This document shows, piece by piece, positions 1 to 8,566 of a stretch of 39,116 bases of DNA. The notes below the pieces were generated by a model. That model searched no databases and was not told where the DNA came from. It saw only the letters and a program-made list of their open reading frames with translations. The position numbers were made by a program, and so were the translations under genes. Source of the DNA: Bacillota bacterium (GTDB taxonomy: Bacteria > Bacillota > Bacilli > Alicyclobacillales > SLC66); contig JAJZCL010000005.1 of assembly GCA_021846165.1 (NCBI GenBank), forward strand, positions 1 through 39,116. Direction: 5' to 3'. Position 1 is the first letter of the stretch. Every line of letters starts with the position of its first letter.

Positions 1-1
1 G

Positions 2-712
2 CGGGCGTCTGTCGTGGAGTCTGTGCAAAACCCGTTCGAGGATGCGCGGACAACCGTCACTGGCACCTTGCGGGTGCTGGAAGGCGCGCGCAGAGCGAAG
101 GCGTGCAAGGTGGTGTTTTCCTCAACGGCTGCAGTGTACGGCAATCCGGATGCGCCGTTGCCGCTTGTGGAGGACACCTCCACCGACCCGATCTCCCCGT
201 ATGGCGTGTCCAAGCTGGCGGCGGAGCGATACCTGCGAGTATACAAGGAACTGCATCAAGTAGACTTTGCGGTGCTGCGTTACGCGAATGTTTACGGACC
301 GCGTCAAGGTGTGACTGGCGAGGGCGGGGTGATCGCCATATTCACCAAGGCCGCCTTGCGCGGTGAGCCGTTGCGCTTGTACGGGGATGGCTTACACACG
401 CGCGATTACATAATGGTACACGATGTCGCGTGCGCCAACTTGCTCGCCGCCGATCGATCCGGCAGCTTTCTCCTTAATATCAGCACTGGTTTAGAAACGA
501 GCAACCGCCGCTTGACCGAACTTGTTGCTGCGGCGTCGGGACGCGAACTGGACGTGCGGGAAGAATCGGAACGCCCCGGCGATATCAGGCGCAGCGCTCT
601 CTCGCCGACGCTCGCCACGTCGAGCATCGGGTTTGCGGCGAAATACCAGATTGACGAAGGACTGCGCGAAACGTACCAATGGATGTTGAACTGGTCGGCG
701 GATGGAAGTTGA
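2..712 (+). CDS. NAD-dependent sugar-nucleotide epimerase/dehydratase, 5' end outside window
   Basis: C-terminal part of an extended short-chain dehydrogenase of the GalE-like UDP-sugar 4-epimerase family, which interconverts nucleotide sugars for cell-surface polysaccharide. The reading frame is open from base 2, so the N-terminal Rossmann GxxGxxG loop lies upstream and the GTG/ATG-like starts in the ORF track are internal. Visible are ASVVESVQNP (family: AQxSVxxSxxxP), the catalytic Ser region SSTAAVYG, the catalytic pair YGVSK (YxxxK), RYANVYGPRQ after it, and the substrate-domain motif GDGLHTRDYIMVHDVA. About 236 codons are present of a usual 310-330. Exact sugar specificity cannot be read. 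It is followed by a promoter and rpsU, so it is the last gene of an upstream unit. Confidence 0.88.
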   Translation, partial: RASVVESVQNPFEDARTTVTGTLRVLEGARRAKACKVVFSSTAAVYGNPDAPLPLVEDTSTDPISPYGVSKLAAERYLRVYKELHQVDFAVLRYANVYGPRQGVTGEGGVIAIFTKAALRGEPLRLYGDGLHTRDYIMVHDVACANLLAADRSGSFLLNISTGLETSNRRLTELVAAASGRELDVREESERPGDIRRSALSPTLATSSIGFAAKYQIDEGLRETYQWMLNWSADGS

Positions 713-738
713 CATTAATTCCTACGCTAGACTATAAT
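709..738 (+). promoter_or_regulatory. SigA promoter of rpsU
   Basis: TTGACA at 709-714 and TATAAT at 733-738, both perfect consensus with an 18-bp spacer. The -35 overlaps the stop codon of the epimerase gene. Predicted start about 745, giving a leader of about 70 nt before rpsU. Confidence 0.8.
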
Positions 739-813
739 CAAGGATGATACGCAATGTGAATGCGTTCCAGGTGGTTAACCTCCTGTATTGTCGGCGGAGG
801 GAGGGAAAATATC

Positions 814-990
814 ATGTCAGAGATTAGAATTCGCAAGAATGAATCCCTTGATTCTGCCTTGCGGCGTTTTAAGCGTGCGACCGCTAAGGACGGCATCCTC
901 GCCGAAGTGAAGAAACGGAGACAGTACGATAAGCCTAGCGTGGCGCGCAAGAAGAAGTCGGAAGCGGCGCGTAAACGCAAGAAATACTAA
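814..990 (+). CDS. rpsU: 30S ribosomal protein S21
   Basis: Small basic protein of the 30S subunit, 58 aa, normal length for Bacillota. Sequence [21 protein letters not shown] with the Lys/Arg-rich C-terminus [14 protein letters not shown] is diagnostic. The start is ATG 814 rather than the ORF-track ATG at 760, because a strong ribosome binding site (GGAGGGAGGG) lies just before 814 and because S21 always begins at this point. It has its own consensus promoter and sits 32 bp upstream of yqeY, the conserved Bacillota arrangement. Confidence 0.97.
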   Translation: MSEIRIRKNESLDSALRRFKRATAKDGILAEVKKRRQYDKPSVARKKKSEAARKRKKY

Positions 991-1022
991 TTTGACTAAG
1001 CTAGGAAAAGGGTGACGCCCCC

Positions 1023-1472
1023 GTGGCACTGGCGGATCGCTTGGAACGGGATTTAGTGCAAGCGATGAAAAGCAAAGACAAGGTTCGGTTGTCCGTACTC
1101 AGGCTTGTGAAGGCTGCGGTACGCAATGCAGAGATCGACAAGCGCGTCACGCTTGGGGACGATGAAATCGTCGGCGTGTTGCGCAAGGAAGTCAAGCAGC
1201 GCAAGGAATCGCTTATCGCGATTGAAGGCGCTGGACGGGATGATCTAGTTCAGGAGCTGCATGTGGAGATTGGCATTTTGGAGGAGTATCTGCCGCAGGC
1301 GCTCGCTGAGGAACAGATTGAAGGCATCGTGCGCGAAGTGGTTGCCGAGGTGGGTGCCGTATCCAAGGCGGACATGGGCAAGGTGATGCCGATCGTGATG
1401 AAGAAGGTTGGCGGACAAGCGGAAGGCAGAATCGTCAACCGCATCGTTCAACAGGTTTTGGCCACGCTTTAG
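1023..1472 (+). CDS. yqeY: GatB/YqeY domain protein
   Basis: Stand-alone YqeY-type protein, 149 aa, homologous to the C-terminal tail domain of the GatB/GatE subunits of tRNA amidotransferases; its cellular role is not settled, and tRNA binding is inferred from the GatB relationship. Recognised from MALADRLERDLVQAMKSKD, LRLVKAAVRNAEIDK, EEYLPQALAEEQIE and the C-terminal GKVMPIVMKKVGGQAEGRIVNRIVQQVL. GTG start at 1023 with AAAAGGG upstream. It shares a transcript with rpsU and ends at an intrinsic terminator. Confidence 0.95.
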   Translation: MALADRLERDLVQAMKSKDKVRLSVLRLVKAAVRNAEIDKRVTLGDDEIVGVLRKEVKQRKESLIAIEGAGRDDLVQELHVEIGILEEYLPQALAEEQIEGIVREVVAEVGAVSKADMGKVMPIVMKKVGGQAEGRIVNRIVQQVLATL

Positions 1473-1490
1473 ACATCGAACAGACTAGCG

Positions 1491-1520
1491 AAGCGACTCG
1501 TGAATACGGGTCGCTTTTTT
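1491..1520 (+). terminator. Rho-independent terminator after yqeY
   Basis: AAGCGACTCG - TGAATA - CGGGTCGCTT stem with one G-T pair, followed by TTTT. It separates rpsU-yqeY from yqfC. Confidence 0.8.
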
Positions 1521-1521
1521 G

Positions 1522-1550
1522 CGTATAAGTTTGGCGTGACGCGCATACAT
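1522..1550 (+). promoter_or_regulatory. Possible SigE-type sporulation promoter of yqfC
   Basis: Just after the terminator lies CATACAT (1544-1550), close to the SigE -10 CATACAnT. It is preceded at 14 bp by GTATAAG, a partial match to the SigE -35. B. subtilis yqfC and yqfD belong to the SigE regulon, and the terminator upstream means yqfC needs its own promoter. The -35 match is weak. Confidence 0.45.
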
Positions 1551-1572
1551 GTGGAAAGGAGGGGGGGTGCCA

Positions 1573-1875
1573 TTGAAATCGAAAGTCCGCAAGTGGGCGG
1601 AACAAATGGCGCAAGACTGGTTAGAGGCGCCTGCCGACACGCTGGGTGCCAAATCCCGGTTGGTGGTTTTGGCCATGAATCAGGCGGTGATCGAAAACTT
1701 CTTAGAACTCGCCGCATTTTCCCCGGAGCAGGTGCGCATTCTCGTGCGGGATGGCGCGATTTCGATTGTGGGACAAAACCTCTGTATTCGTTCCGTGACG
1801 CCAGAAGAATTGCTGGTCGAGGGCGAAATCAGTCAAGTGCGTTTTTCCCGAGATACTGAAAGCGGGTGGGCGTGA
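1573..1875 (+). CDS. yqfC: Sporulation protein YqfC
   Basis: YqfC family, about 100 aa, expressed in the mother cell during sporulation in B. subtilis; biochemical function unknown. Visible: KVRKWAEQMAQDWLEAPADTLGAKSRLVVLAMNQAVIENF and the beta-rich ILVRDGAISIVGQNLCIRSVTPEELLVEGEI, which resembles a YabP/YqfC fold. The ORF-track ATG at 1549 would contain the ribosome binding site, so TTG 1573 (10 nt after AGGAGG) is preferred; GTG 1567 is an alternative. Its stop lies 11 bp before yqfD, and the pairing with yqfD is conserved in spore formers. Confidence 0.9.
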   Translation: MKSKVRKWAEQMAQDWLEAPADTLGAKSRLVVLAMNQAVIENFLELAAFSPEQVRILVRDGAISIVGQNLCIRSVTPEELLVEGEISQVRFSRDTESGWA

Positions 1876-1886
1876 GGAGGGAACGA

Positions 1887-3065
1887 ATGGCTTTTTTTCG
1901 CTTGTCCGAATGGGTAAAGGGTTACGTGGAAATGGAAGTGCGGAACGACGTCGACAAAAACCTGCTTCGAACGCTCGCCACAAACGGCATCCGCCTGTGG
2001 AACGCGCGCCACAAAGGCAGCGTCTATACGTTTTGTTTGCAGCTTGACGACTTGCATGAGGCGCTAGAGCAGGCGCGAACTTCCCATGTAAAAATTCGCT
2101 TTTCCGAGCGCAGGGGACTGCCTTTCCTGATTCGCCATGCCCGCAAACGCAAGACGTTTTTGGTGGGGGGGGCGATGTTTGTCGCGGTATTGTACATGCT
2201 TTCTAGTTTTGTTTGGCGTGTCGAGATCGTTGGCGCCGACCAAACGGAAGTAGTGGAGTTCGCGCTGCGAAAGCTGAACATTTACCCTGGCAGTTGGCTG
2301 TATAACGTGATGGCGCAGGACGATGTGCAGTTGGCGCTGCTGGAAGCGTTGCCGCAAGTGTCGTGGGTGGGAGTGAAAATCCAGGGCACGTCGGTGTTTG
2401 TCAACATCATTCCGCGCATCGCCCCCGCCAAGCGGCTGGAACTGCATCCGCAAAACGTGGTGGCAAGTGTACCTGGCGTGGTGGCGAACATTCTTGCTGA
2501 CAGCGGACAGGCGCTGGTTCAGCAAGGGGAGTACGTGACGCCGGGCGCGGTGCTGATCAGCGGTGAACTTGATAACGGGAAAAAAGTGTACGCGAGCGGC
2601 AAAGTGGAAGCGATCGTGTGGTACCGCACGGAGGTCAAACTGCCGCTTCAACGTGTTGACTTGCAGTACACGGGTCGTTACGTCCGACATGATTACCTGG
2701 TGATCGGGCAATTGCCGGTGCCAGTTTGGGGGTTCTCGCACCCTCCTTATGCGTTATCGAATGCGAATCAAGTCGATGAACCGCTAAAATTGGGGGATTA
2801 CAAGTTGCCTTTGCAGTTCCGTGTCGATACCGTATATGAGGTGAAAAAAGTCCATGTCAAGCTGTCCGTCGCGCAAGCCACCGCGCGGGGCATGCAGTTT
2901 GCCGTCCGTGAAGTGCAGCGCATGACGCCAGACGGCACAAAAGTCATTCGACAGAATATTTTACAGCGTAAACAGGTGCGTGGTAATCTATATGTGACGG
3001 TCTGGTCTGAGGCGCTGCAGAACATCGGCAAGCCTCAGGAGATACCAGACGCGATCCAGCAGTAA
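1887..3065 (+). CDS. yqfD: Sporulation protein YqfD
   Basis: YqfD family, 392 aa (B. subtilis about 398), a mother-cell sporulation membrane protein of unknown biochemical function. One clear membrane segment, FLVGGAMFVAVLYMLSSFVW, at about residues 90-110. It is followed by an outside domain with a POTRA/FtsQ-like start (VEIVGADQTEVVEFALRKLNIYPGSW) and SWVGVKIQGTSVFVNIIPRIAP, then a beta-rich part. ATG 1887 is chosen over GTG 1866 because GAGGAGGG lies just before it and it starts 11 bp after yqfC. phoH follows directly. Confidence 0.92.
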   Translation: MAFFRLSEWVKGYVEMEVRNDVDKNLLRTLATNGIRLWNARHKGSVYTFCLQLDDLHEALEQARTSHVKIRFSERRGLPFLIRHARKRKTFLVGGAMFVAVLYMLSSFVWRVEIVGADQTEVVEFALRKLNIYPGSWLYNVMAQDDVQLALLEALPQVSWVGVKIQGTSVFVNIIPRIAPAKRLELHPQNVVASVPGVVANILADSGQALVQQGEYVTPGAVLISGELDNGKKVYASGKVEAIVWYRTEVKLPLQRVDLQYTGRYVRHDYLVIGQLPVPVWGFSHPPYALSNANQVDEPLKLGDYKLPLQFRVDTVYEVKKVHVKLSVAQATARGMQFAVREVQRMTPDGTKVIRQNILQRKQVRGNLYVTVWSEALQNIGKPQEIPDAIQQ

Positions 3066-3086
3066 TTGAGGAGTTGGGATCAAAGG

Positions 3087-4061
3087 TTGAGTGATCAAAC
3101 CTCGACTTCGCGCAAAATCGTCCTTCGCGATAATGACGAAGCCAGAATGGTGTTTGGTCCGCAAGATGCCCACATTCGTCTCGTGGGTCAGGCGTTTTCC
3201 TGTCAACTGATCAATCGCGGCAATGAGTTGACCATCTCGGGAAACACTGCGGATGTAGATAAAGTATACGACCTTGTCGACGTGCTGGCGCAGCTTGTGC
3301 GAAAGGGTCTGTCTGTCGGCGAGCGCGATGTGACCTATGCAATTGAGGCACAGCGGCAGGGGTACGTTCATGAATTGCTGGAGTTGTACGCGGAAGAGCT
3401 GGCGCACAACTACAAGGGCAAACCGATCCGGATCAAGTCGTTGGGACAGAAGCAGTACGTCGACGCCATGCGCAAGCGCGACATCGTGTTTGCGATTGGC
3501 CCCGCTGGCACGGGCAAGACGTACCTGGCCGTGGTACTCGCGCACATGGCGCTACGGCGCGGCGAGGTCAAGCGCATCATCCTCACCCGTCCCGCCGTGG
3601 AGGCGGGGGAGAATCTCGGCTTTTTGCCCGGTGACCTGCAGGAGAAGGTGGATCCTTACCTGCGTCCGCTGTACGACGCGCTCCATGACGTGATGGGGCC
3701 TGAGCAACTGGCACGAGCAATGGAACGCGGGTTGGTCGAAGTCGCCCCGCTTGCGTACATGCGCGGTCGCACGCTGGATGAGGCTTACGTGATCTTGGAT
3801 GAAGCGCAAAACACAACACCGGAACAGATGAAGATGTTTTTGACACGACTGGGGTTTGGCTCCAAAATGGTAGTGACTGGTGATGTCACCCAGATCGATC
3901 TGCCGCGCGGAAAACTGTCAGGGTTGCGCGAAGCGGTGCGCATTCTCAGTGGTATCAATGAGGTCGGCATGATCGAACTTGATGAAGTGGACGTGGTTCG
4001 TCATCCCCTTGTCCGAAAAATAATTCGCGCCTATGCGGAGGATGAGAGCGAGCGAGAGTGA
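3087..4061 (+). CDS. phoH: PhoH family ATPase
   Basis: PhoH-like P-loop ATPase, about 324 aa, widespread in bacteria and probably linked to RNA metabolism; next to ybeY in many genomes. Motifs: Walker A GPAGTGKT, LTRPAVEAGENLGFLPGDLQEKVDPYLRPLYDAL, Walker B/DEAQ box VILDEAQNTTPEQMKMFLTRLGFGSKMVVTGDVTQIDLP. The N-terminal part (IRLVGQAFSCQLINRGNELTISG) is the usual KH-like extension. The start is uncertain: TTG 3066 (ORF track) overlaps the GAGGAG ribosome binding site, so TTG 3087 is preferred although its spacing is 13 nt. The stop overlaps the yqfF start (TGATG). Confidence 0.94.
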   Translation: MSDQTSTSRKIVLRDNDEARMVFGPQDAHIRLVGQAFSCQLINRGNELTISGNTADVDKVYDLVDVLAQLVRKGLSVGERDVTYAIEAQRQGYVHELLELYAEELAHNYKGKPIRIKSLGQKQYVDAMRKRDIVFAIGPAGTGKTYLAVVLAHMALRRGEVKRIILTRPAVEAGENLGFLPGDLQEKVDPYLRPLYDALHDVMGPEQLARAMERGLVEVAPLAYMRGRTLDEAYVILDEAQNTTPEQMKMFLTRLGFGSKMVVTGDVTQIDLPRGKLSGLREAVRILSGINEVGMIELDEVDVVRHPLVRKIIRAYAEDESERE

Positions 4062-6175
4062 TGGTCGCAAAGTCTACTAAGAAGAGTTGGCGTGTATGGT
4101 TTAAAAGCGTTAATTTCCGCTACAGTCGAAGGGTGCGCAGCGCGATTTACGCGCTCTTGGCGATATTTCTGTTCAGCGTGTTGGTGGGTACGGTGCTTCC
4201 CGTTCGCTATGATCTGGCCGTCGGGCAGGTAAGCCAAACCACCATTCGCGCGCCGATTGACGCGGTGGACACGCACGCGACCAACCTAGCCAAGCATGCG
4301 GCGGCAGCCATGGTGCCGAAGCGTTATGACATCAACCCCGCCACCGAAGAGCAGGCGCTTGGCGCGCTGGATCAACTTTTTAACACCGCGCAGTCGTTGC
4401 GTTCTGAAAAAAAACTGACAAATGCTGAACGATACGTGCAATTGCGCAAATTTGCGCCTGCAAAACTCTCGTCGTCAGCCCTCCAATCCATTCTGTCGCT
4501 GCGTCAGAGTGATCAGGTGGCGGTCAGCAGCGCCGCCATTAGAATTGTGCAGCAGATTTTGCAAAACAACTTTTCCGCAAGCGACATGAAGCGTGCCGAT
4601 ATGGTTGTGGATCAGCAACTCGTGGCGCTCAACGTGAGCGAGAGTTCGCGCCTGTTGATCGGTCAAATCGTCATCTCAGTACTCAAGCCCAATCTTGTGT
4701 ACAATGCGGTACTCACGCAGCAAGCCAAAATTGCGGCGGAACAGGGCGTGCCGGACGTGTGGATCAACCGCGGGGATATGATCGTCCGTCGTGGGCAGCT
4801 GATTACGTCTACGATCATGAGTCAGTTGCAAGACTTGAAACTCTTAAAGACCGAGCCTGATTATGGCATTTATATTGGATTTTTCTTGTTTATCGCGGTA
4901 CTCGTTAGCGCGACTGCGTCGTTTATACAGATAAGGAAAGGTAAAATTTCCCTTGATAATGTACACCTGTTGTTGTATGCCACCATCGTGGGGCTGATGG
5001 CGGCGTTGATCAGCATCGAAAAGGCGGGCATCGTCGCTGGATTGCCGCTTGCTTCGTCTTATGTGTTGCCGCTCGCGGCAGGCAGCATGCTGACCGTGAT
5101 GTTTTTCGGAACGTCGCTGGCGATGCTGACGTCGGTACTTTTGGCGGTCGCGGTCAGTGCTGCGTTCGGTTACGATTTTCAACATTTCTTTGTGATGTTG
5201 AGCGGCATGATCGGCGCGTCGCTGACCATGATTCGCGTCAAACACCGCCGCGTGTTCATGCATGCGGGATTGCTTGCGGCGTTGCTCAATGCCGTCACGA
5301 TCGCGCTCATGTTCCTGTTGCTGACCTCGTCGGGGATTCGAGACTTGGCGTACGAAGTGGTATTTGGGGTGATCAGCGGCATTTTGTCGTCAGTGTTGAC
5401 GATCGGACTCTTGCCTTTTCTGGAAACGGTCTTTCGCATCACCACGCACATGGGCTTGCTGGAACTTGGCAATCCCAATCACCCGCTCTTGCGCAAGCTT
5501 TTGCTAGAGGCACCGGGGACGTACCACCACAGCCTGATTGTCGGCAATCTGGCCGAAGCGGCCGCAGAGGAGATTGGCGCTGACTCGCTCCTATGCCGGG
5601 TTGGCGCGTACTATCATGATGTCGGAAAAATGCGGCGTCCTCAGTTTTTCATTGAAAACCAGTTTGCAGGTGAAAATCCGCACGAAAAGATCGCGCCCAA
5701 TCTTTCTTGCATGATTGTGACGGCGCACGTGACGGACGGCATCGAGATGCTGCGCGAGTACAACATCCCAGAGCCGATTCGCGATATTTGCGCAGAACAC
5801 CATGGCACTACGGCGCTTTGGTACTTTTATAACAGGGCGGTGGAGCTTGACAAGCACCACGTTCCGAGTATTGACCAATATCGCTATCCGGGGCCGCGCC
5901 CGCGCTCTAAGGAGGCGGCTATCGTCATGGTCTGCGATGCGGTCGAAGCTTCGGTGCGCTCGCTGAACAAACCCACACCGCCACGAATCGAAGCGATGAT
6001 TCGCAAGATTATCAAGGATCGTTTGCAGGACGGTCAGTTTGACGAGTGCGAGTTGACGCTTGGCGATTTGGAACGCTTGGTGGGGGTATTCATGCGCACC
6101 CTGCGTGGGGTTCACCATGAACGGATCGAGTATCCCAAGATCACGAATATTGTGGAATTGAAGGCCAAAAGCTGA
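4061..6175 (+). CDS. yqfF: 7TM-HD c-di-AMP phosphodiesterase (PgpH/YqfF)
   Basis: Membrane phosphodiesterase of the PgpH family, which cleaves c-di-AMP to pApA. About 704 aa, full length. Order: membrane segment at about 30-50 (AIYALLAIFLFSVLVGTVLP), a large extracellular 7TMR-HDED domain, six to seven membrane segments from about 270 to 460, then a cytosolic HD domain. HD motifs: GTYHHSLIVGNLAEAAAEEIGA, YYHDVGKMRRPQFFIENQ, AHVTDGIEML, EHHGT and MVCDAVEASVRSL. ATG 4061 overlaps the phoH stop; GTG 4058 would add one residue. Translational coupling to phoH is likely. Confidence 0.95.
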   Translation: MVAKSTKKSWRVWFKSVNFRYSRRVRSAIYALLAIFLFSVLVGTVLPVRYDLAVGQVSQTTIRAPIDAVDTHATNLAKHAAAAMVPKRYDINPATEEQALGALDQLFNTAQSLRSEKKLTNAERYVQLRKFAPAKLSSSALQSILSLRQSDQVAVSSAAIRIVQQILQNNFSASDMKRADMVVDQQLVALNVSESSRLLIGQIVISVLKPNLVYNAVLTQQAKIAAEQGVPDVWINRGDMIVRRGQLITSTIMSQLQDLKLLKTEPDYGIYIGFFLFIAVLVSATASFIQIRKGKISLDNVHLLLYATIVGLMAALISIEKAGIVAGLPLASSYVLPLAAGSMLTVMFFGTSLAMLTSVLLAVAVSAAFGYDFQHFFVMLSGMIGASLTMIRVKHRRVFMHAGLLAALLNAVTIALMFLLLTSSGIRDLAYEVVFGVISGILSSVLTIGLLPFLETVFRITTHMGLLELGNPNHPLLRKLLLEAPGTYHHSLIVGNLAEAAAEEIGADSLLCRVGAYYHDVGKMRRPQFFIENQFAGENPHEKIAPNLSCMIVTAHVTDGIEMLREYNIPEPIRDICAEHHGTTALWYFYNRAVELDKHHVPSIDQYRYPGPRPRSKEAAIVMVCDAVEASVRSLNKPTPPRIEAMIRKIIKDRLQDGQFDECELTLGDLERLVGVFMRTLRGVHHERIEYPKITNIVELKAKS

Positions 6176-6197
6176 CTTGCTGGAGAGGGAACGCCAA

Positions 6198-6686
6198 ATG
6201 AGTGAAATTCAACGCGATCATGATATCGCGGTGCGTTGGGAGATCAACCCCGAACCTTTGTTTGCGCAGACGGAAGCGGAGGCGATTGTAGACGGGGTGT
6301 GCGCGGCGATTGCTCGCAAGGCTGAACTGGAGGCCGTGGAGTTGTCGTTGTCGTTTGTAGACGAGCAGGAGATTCAGGACTTGAATCGACAGTATCGAGG
6401 CATCGACGCAGTGACCGACGTGCTGTCTTTTTCTTTGCTCGAAGGAGACGAACCTGAGGTGATTGATGAAGCGGGGCCGCTCGCGCTGGGTGATATTGTG
6501 ATTTGCTGGCCGGTGCTGGCGGCGCAGGCTCGCGAGTACGGTCATGCGCCTGCACGCGAACTCGCGTTTTTGACGGCGCACGGGATGCTGCACCTGCTTG
6601 GCTACGATCACGAAACGCCTGCGGAAGAACAGGCGATGACGGCGCTTCAGGAAGAGGTTTTGACGACGATCGGGATCACCAGGTAA
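6198..6686 (+). CDS. ybeY: Endoribonuclease YbeY, rRNA maturation factor
   Basis: Zinc-dependent single-strand endoribonuclease needed for 16S rRNA 3'-end maturation and ribosome quality control. 162 aa, typical length. Zinc motif HGMLHLLGYDHE (HxxxHxxxxxH) at the C-terminal side, preceded by the family sequences SFVDEQEIQDLNRQYRGIDAVTDVLSFSL and LGDIVI. ATG 6198 preferred over the upstream start at 6177, since GGAGAGGGA lies at the right distance. Phylogenetic neighbour of phoH and era, as in many bacteria. Confidence 0.96.
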   Translation: MSEIQRDHDIAVRWEINPEPLFAQTEAEAIVDGVCAAIARKAELEAVELSLSFVDEQEIQDLNRQYRGIDAVTDVLSFSLLEGDEPEVIDEAGPLALGDIVICWPVLAAQAREYGHAPARELAFLTAHGMLHLLGYDHETPAEEQAMTALQEEVLTTIGITR

Positions 6687-6692
6687 AGACTG

Positions 6693-7175
6693 ATGAAGGC
6701 GCTGATCCAAAGCTTTCGTTTCGCGCTGGAAGGGATGGCGTATGCGCTGCTCACGCAACGCAACATGCGTATCCACTTTGCCGCCGCGATCTTTGTGGTG
6801 TTGCTTTGTGCGCTTTTGCAGGTGAACACGTATGAGATCATCGCCGTTTTGTTTTCAGTAGCTCTGGTGATCGCTTTGGAGTTGGCCAACACTGCGGTCG
6901 AACGGGTGATCGATCTGCTTGTCGAAGAGCGGCGCCACCCTTACGCGAAGGTAGCGAAGGACGTTGCGGCGGCTGCGGTATTTGTCGCCGCTATCAACGC
7001 GGTTTTGATCGCGTACTTCGTCTTTTATGACAAGTTGACGCCACCGCACCTGCGCGATTGGCAGGCGAGTTTGCATCCTCCTTATATTGGTGCGTTTTTG
7101 ATCGCGCTGTTGCTGCTTTTGAACCTTATCGTCGCCTATGCGATTTTGCTCCGAAATAAGCACAGGAGAAAGTGA
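6693..7175 (+). CDS. dgkA: Diacylglycerol/undecaprenol kinase with extra C-terminal membrane segment
   Basis: Integral membrane kinase of the DgkA family; in Bacillota the usual substrate is undecaprenol, feeding the lipid carrier for cell-wall synthesis. Motifs: FRFALEGMAYALLTQRNMRIHFAAA, ELANTAVERVIDLL (catalytic Glu and Mg site), AKDVAAAAVFVAAINA. The protein is 160 aa, against about 120-125 for B. subtilis DgkA. The extra residues after the third helix contain a fourth hydrophobic segment, YIGAFLIALLLLLNLIVAYAILL. It starts 6 bp after ybeY and ends 4 bp before cdd. Confidence 0.92.
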   Translation: MKALIQSFRFALEGMAYALLTQRNMRIHFAAAIFVVLLCALLQVNTYEIIAVLFSVALVIALELANTAVERVIDLLVEERRHPYAKVAKDVAAAAVFVAAINAVLIAYFVFYDKLTPPHLRDWQASLHPPYIGAFLIALLLLLNLIVAYAILLRNKHRRK

Positions 7176-7179
7176 TTCC

Positions 7180-7578
7180 GTGGATTGGAATGAACTCATC
7201 GCCGCCGCGTGCATGTCGCGGATTCACGCGTATGCGCCGTATTCCGGCTTTGCAGTCGGTGCCGCTGTGTTAGCTGACAACGGCCAGTTGTACGCCGGGT
7301 GCAACGTAGAGAACGCCTCCTATGGCCTTGGCAATTGTGCCGAACGGACGGCGGTGTTCAACATGGTGGCGGGCGGCGGCAAACGCATCGCGGCGATGGC
7401 CGTGATCGCCTCTGGTGATCGAGCGGTAGCGCCGTGCGGGGCGTGCCGTCAGGTGCTGACCGAGTTTGCGGATGCGGATACGCCCGTTATGCTTGCCAAC
7501 CTGACGGGTCAAACTAAGCTTGTGACCATCGGCGAACTGTTGCCGTACGCATTTGAAAAGGGAGACTTGCCATCGTGA
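7180..7578 (+). CDS. cdd: Cytidine deaminase
   Basis: Zinc hydrolase that deaminates cytidine and deoxycytidine in pyrimidine salvage. 132 aa, typical of the small homotetrameric type. Motifs: YSGFAVGAAVL, GCNVENASYGLGNCAERTAVF (zinc Cys and catalytic Glu in CAE), and PCGACRQVLTEF (two zinc Cys). The ORF-track start at 7138 lies inside dgkA; GTG 7180 with AGGAGAAAG upstream is preferred. The stop codon overlaps the start of era. Confidence 0.96.
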   Translation: MDWNELIAAACMSRIHAYAPYSGFAVGAAVLADNGQLYAGCNVENASYGLGNCAERTAVFNMVAGGGKRIAAMAVIASGDRAVAPCGACRQVLTEFADADTPVMLANLTGQTKLVTIGELLPYAFEKGDLPS

Positions 7579-8477
7579 TGACGGGAAAAAAATCTGGATT
7601 TATCGCCGTTGTCGGCAAACCGAATGCGGGAAAGTCGACGCTCATGAATGCGATCCTCGGTAAAAAAGTGGCGATCATGTCGGATAAGCCGCAAACGACG
7701 AGGACGCTCGTACGCGGTATTTTGACGCAGGACGAGGGGCAACTGGTGTTTCTCGATACCCCCGGCATTCACAAACCGCGGCACCTGCTGGGCGAAGTGA
7801 TGAACGAACTTGCCGAAGGCGCGATGCGCGAGGTCGATCTTGTCGTGTGGGTGGTTGACGCATCGGCTGGCGCCCTGTATCTGCATGAGGATATCTTGCA
7901 CAAGTTGCAGAGCGCAAAACCGCAAGCAATACTCGTGCTGAACAAGGTGGATCTTGTTGCAAAGGAAAGCCTGCTCGCCCTGATCGCCGAGTATCAAAAG
8001 AGGTACGACTTTTTGGAGATCGTGCCGTTGTCCGCAAAGACGGGCGACCAGGTGGATAAGCTCGTGCGGCTGCTCTATCAGCATGCGCCAGAAGGGCCGT
8101 TTTTTTACCCGGAAGGCGTGGTCACCGACCACCCCGAAACCTTTTTGATGGCCGAGTTGATTCGGGAGAAGGTGCTGAAGCTGACGCGCGAGGAAGTTCC
8201 GCACTCCGTGGCCGTGCAGATCGAGCACACCGAGTTCCGGGAGCACAACCGTGTGCTGTACGTTCACGCCATCATTTACACCGAACGCGATTCGCAAAAA
8301 GCGATCTTGATTGGTAAAGGCGGCGGTGTTCTGAAACGCGTCGGATCGCTTGCGCGCAGCGACATGGAGAACCTTTTTTCGCGCAAGGTGTTTCTTGACC
8401 TTTGGGTGAAGGTTAAGAAAGACTGGCGCCAAAATGAGTATCTGTTGCGCAGTTTTGGTCTGGCGGATAAAGAATGA
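7575..8477 (+). CDS. era: GTPase Era
   Basis: Ras-like GTPase with a KH domain that binds the 3' end of 16S rRNA during 30S assembly. 300 aa, full length. G1 GKPNAGKST, G2 region PQTTRTLVRG, G3 DTPGIHKP, G4 NKVD, G5 SAKTG, then the KH domain (EHTEFREHNRVLYVHAIIYTERDSQKAILIGKGGGVLKRVG) with the GxxG-type loop. GTG 7575 overlaps the cdd stop; ATG 7578 is an equally possible start one codon on. Confidence 0.97.
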   Translation: MMTGKKSGFIAVVGKPNAGKSTLMNAILGKKVAIMSDKPQTTRTLVRGILTQDEGQLVFLDTPGIHKPRHLLGEVMNELAEGAMREVDLVVWVVDASAGALYLHEDILHKLQSAKPQAILVLNKVDLVAKESLLALIAEYQKRYDFLEIVPLSAKTGDQVDKLVRLLYQHAPEGPFFYPEGVVTDHPETFLMAELIREKVLKLTREEVPHSVAVQIEHTEFREHNRVLYVHAIIYTERDSQKAILIGKGGGVLKRVGSLARSDMENLFSRKVFLDLWVKVKKDWRQNEYLLRSFGLADKE

Positions 8478-8566
8478 CGCTGTTGTAAAACAATCTCTGC
8501 ATAAGCGGAATTCCGTTTCAGCCATGCTAACCTTGATTTCAGTATCACTTTACAGGGGGCGTGCGC

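Noticed and set aside
7509-8525. 338-aa minus-strand ORF antisense to era
   Set aside because: His/Gln-rich shadow of a well-supported GTPase gene; no family similarity or ribosome binding site.
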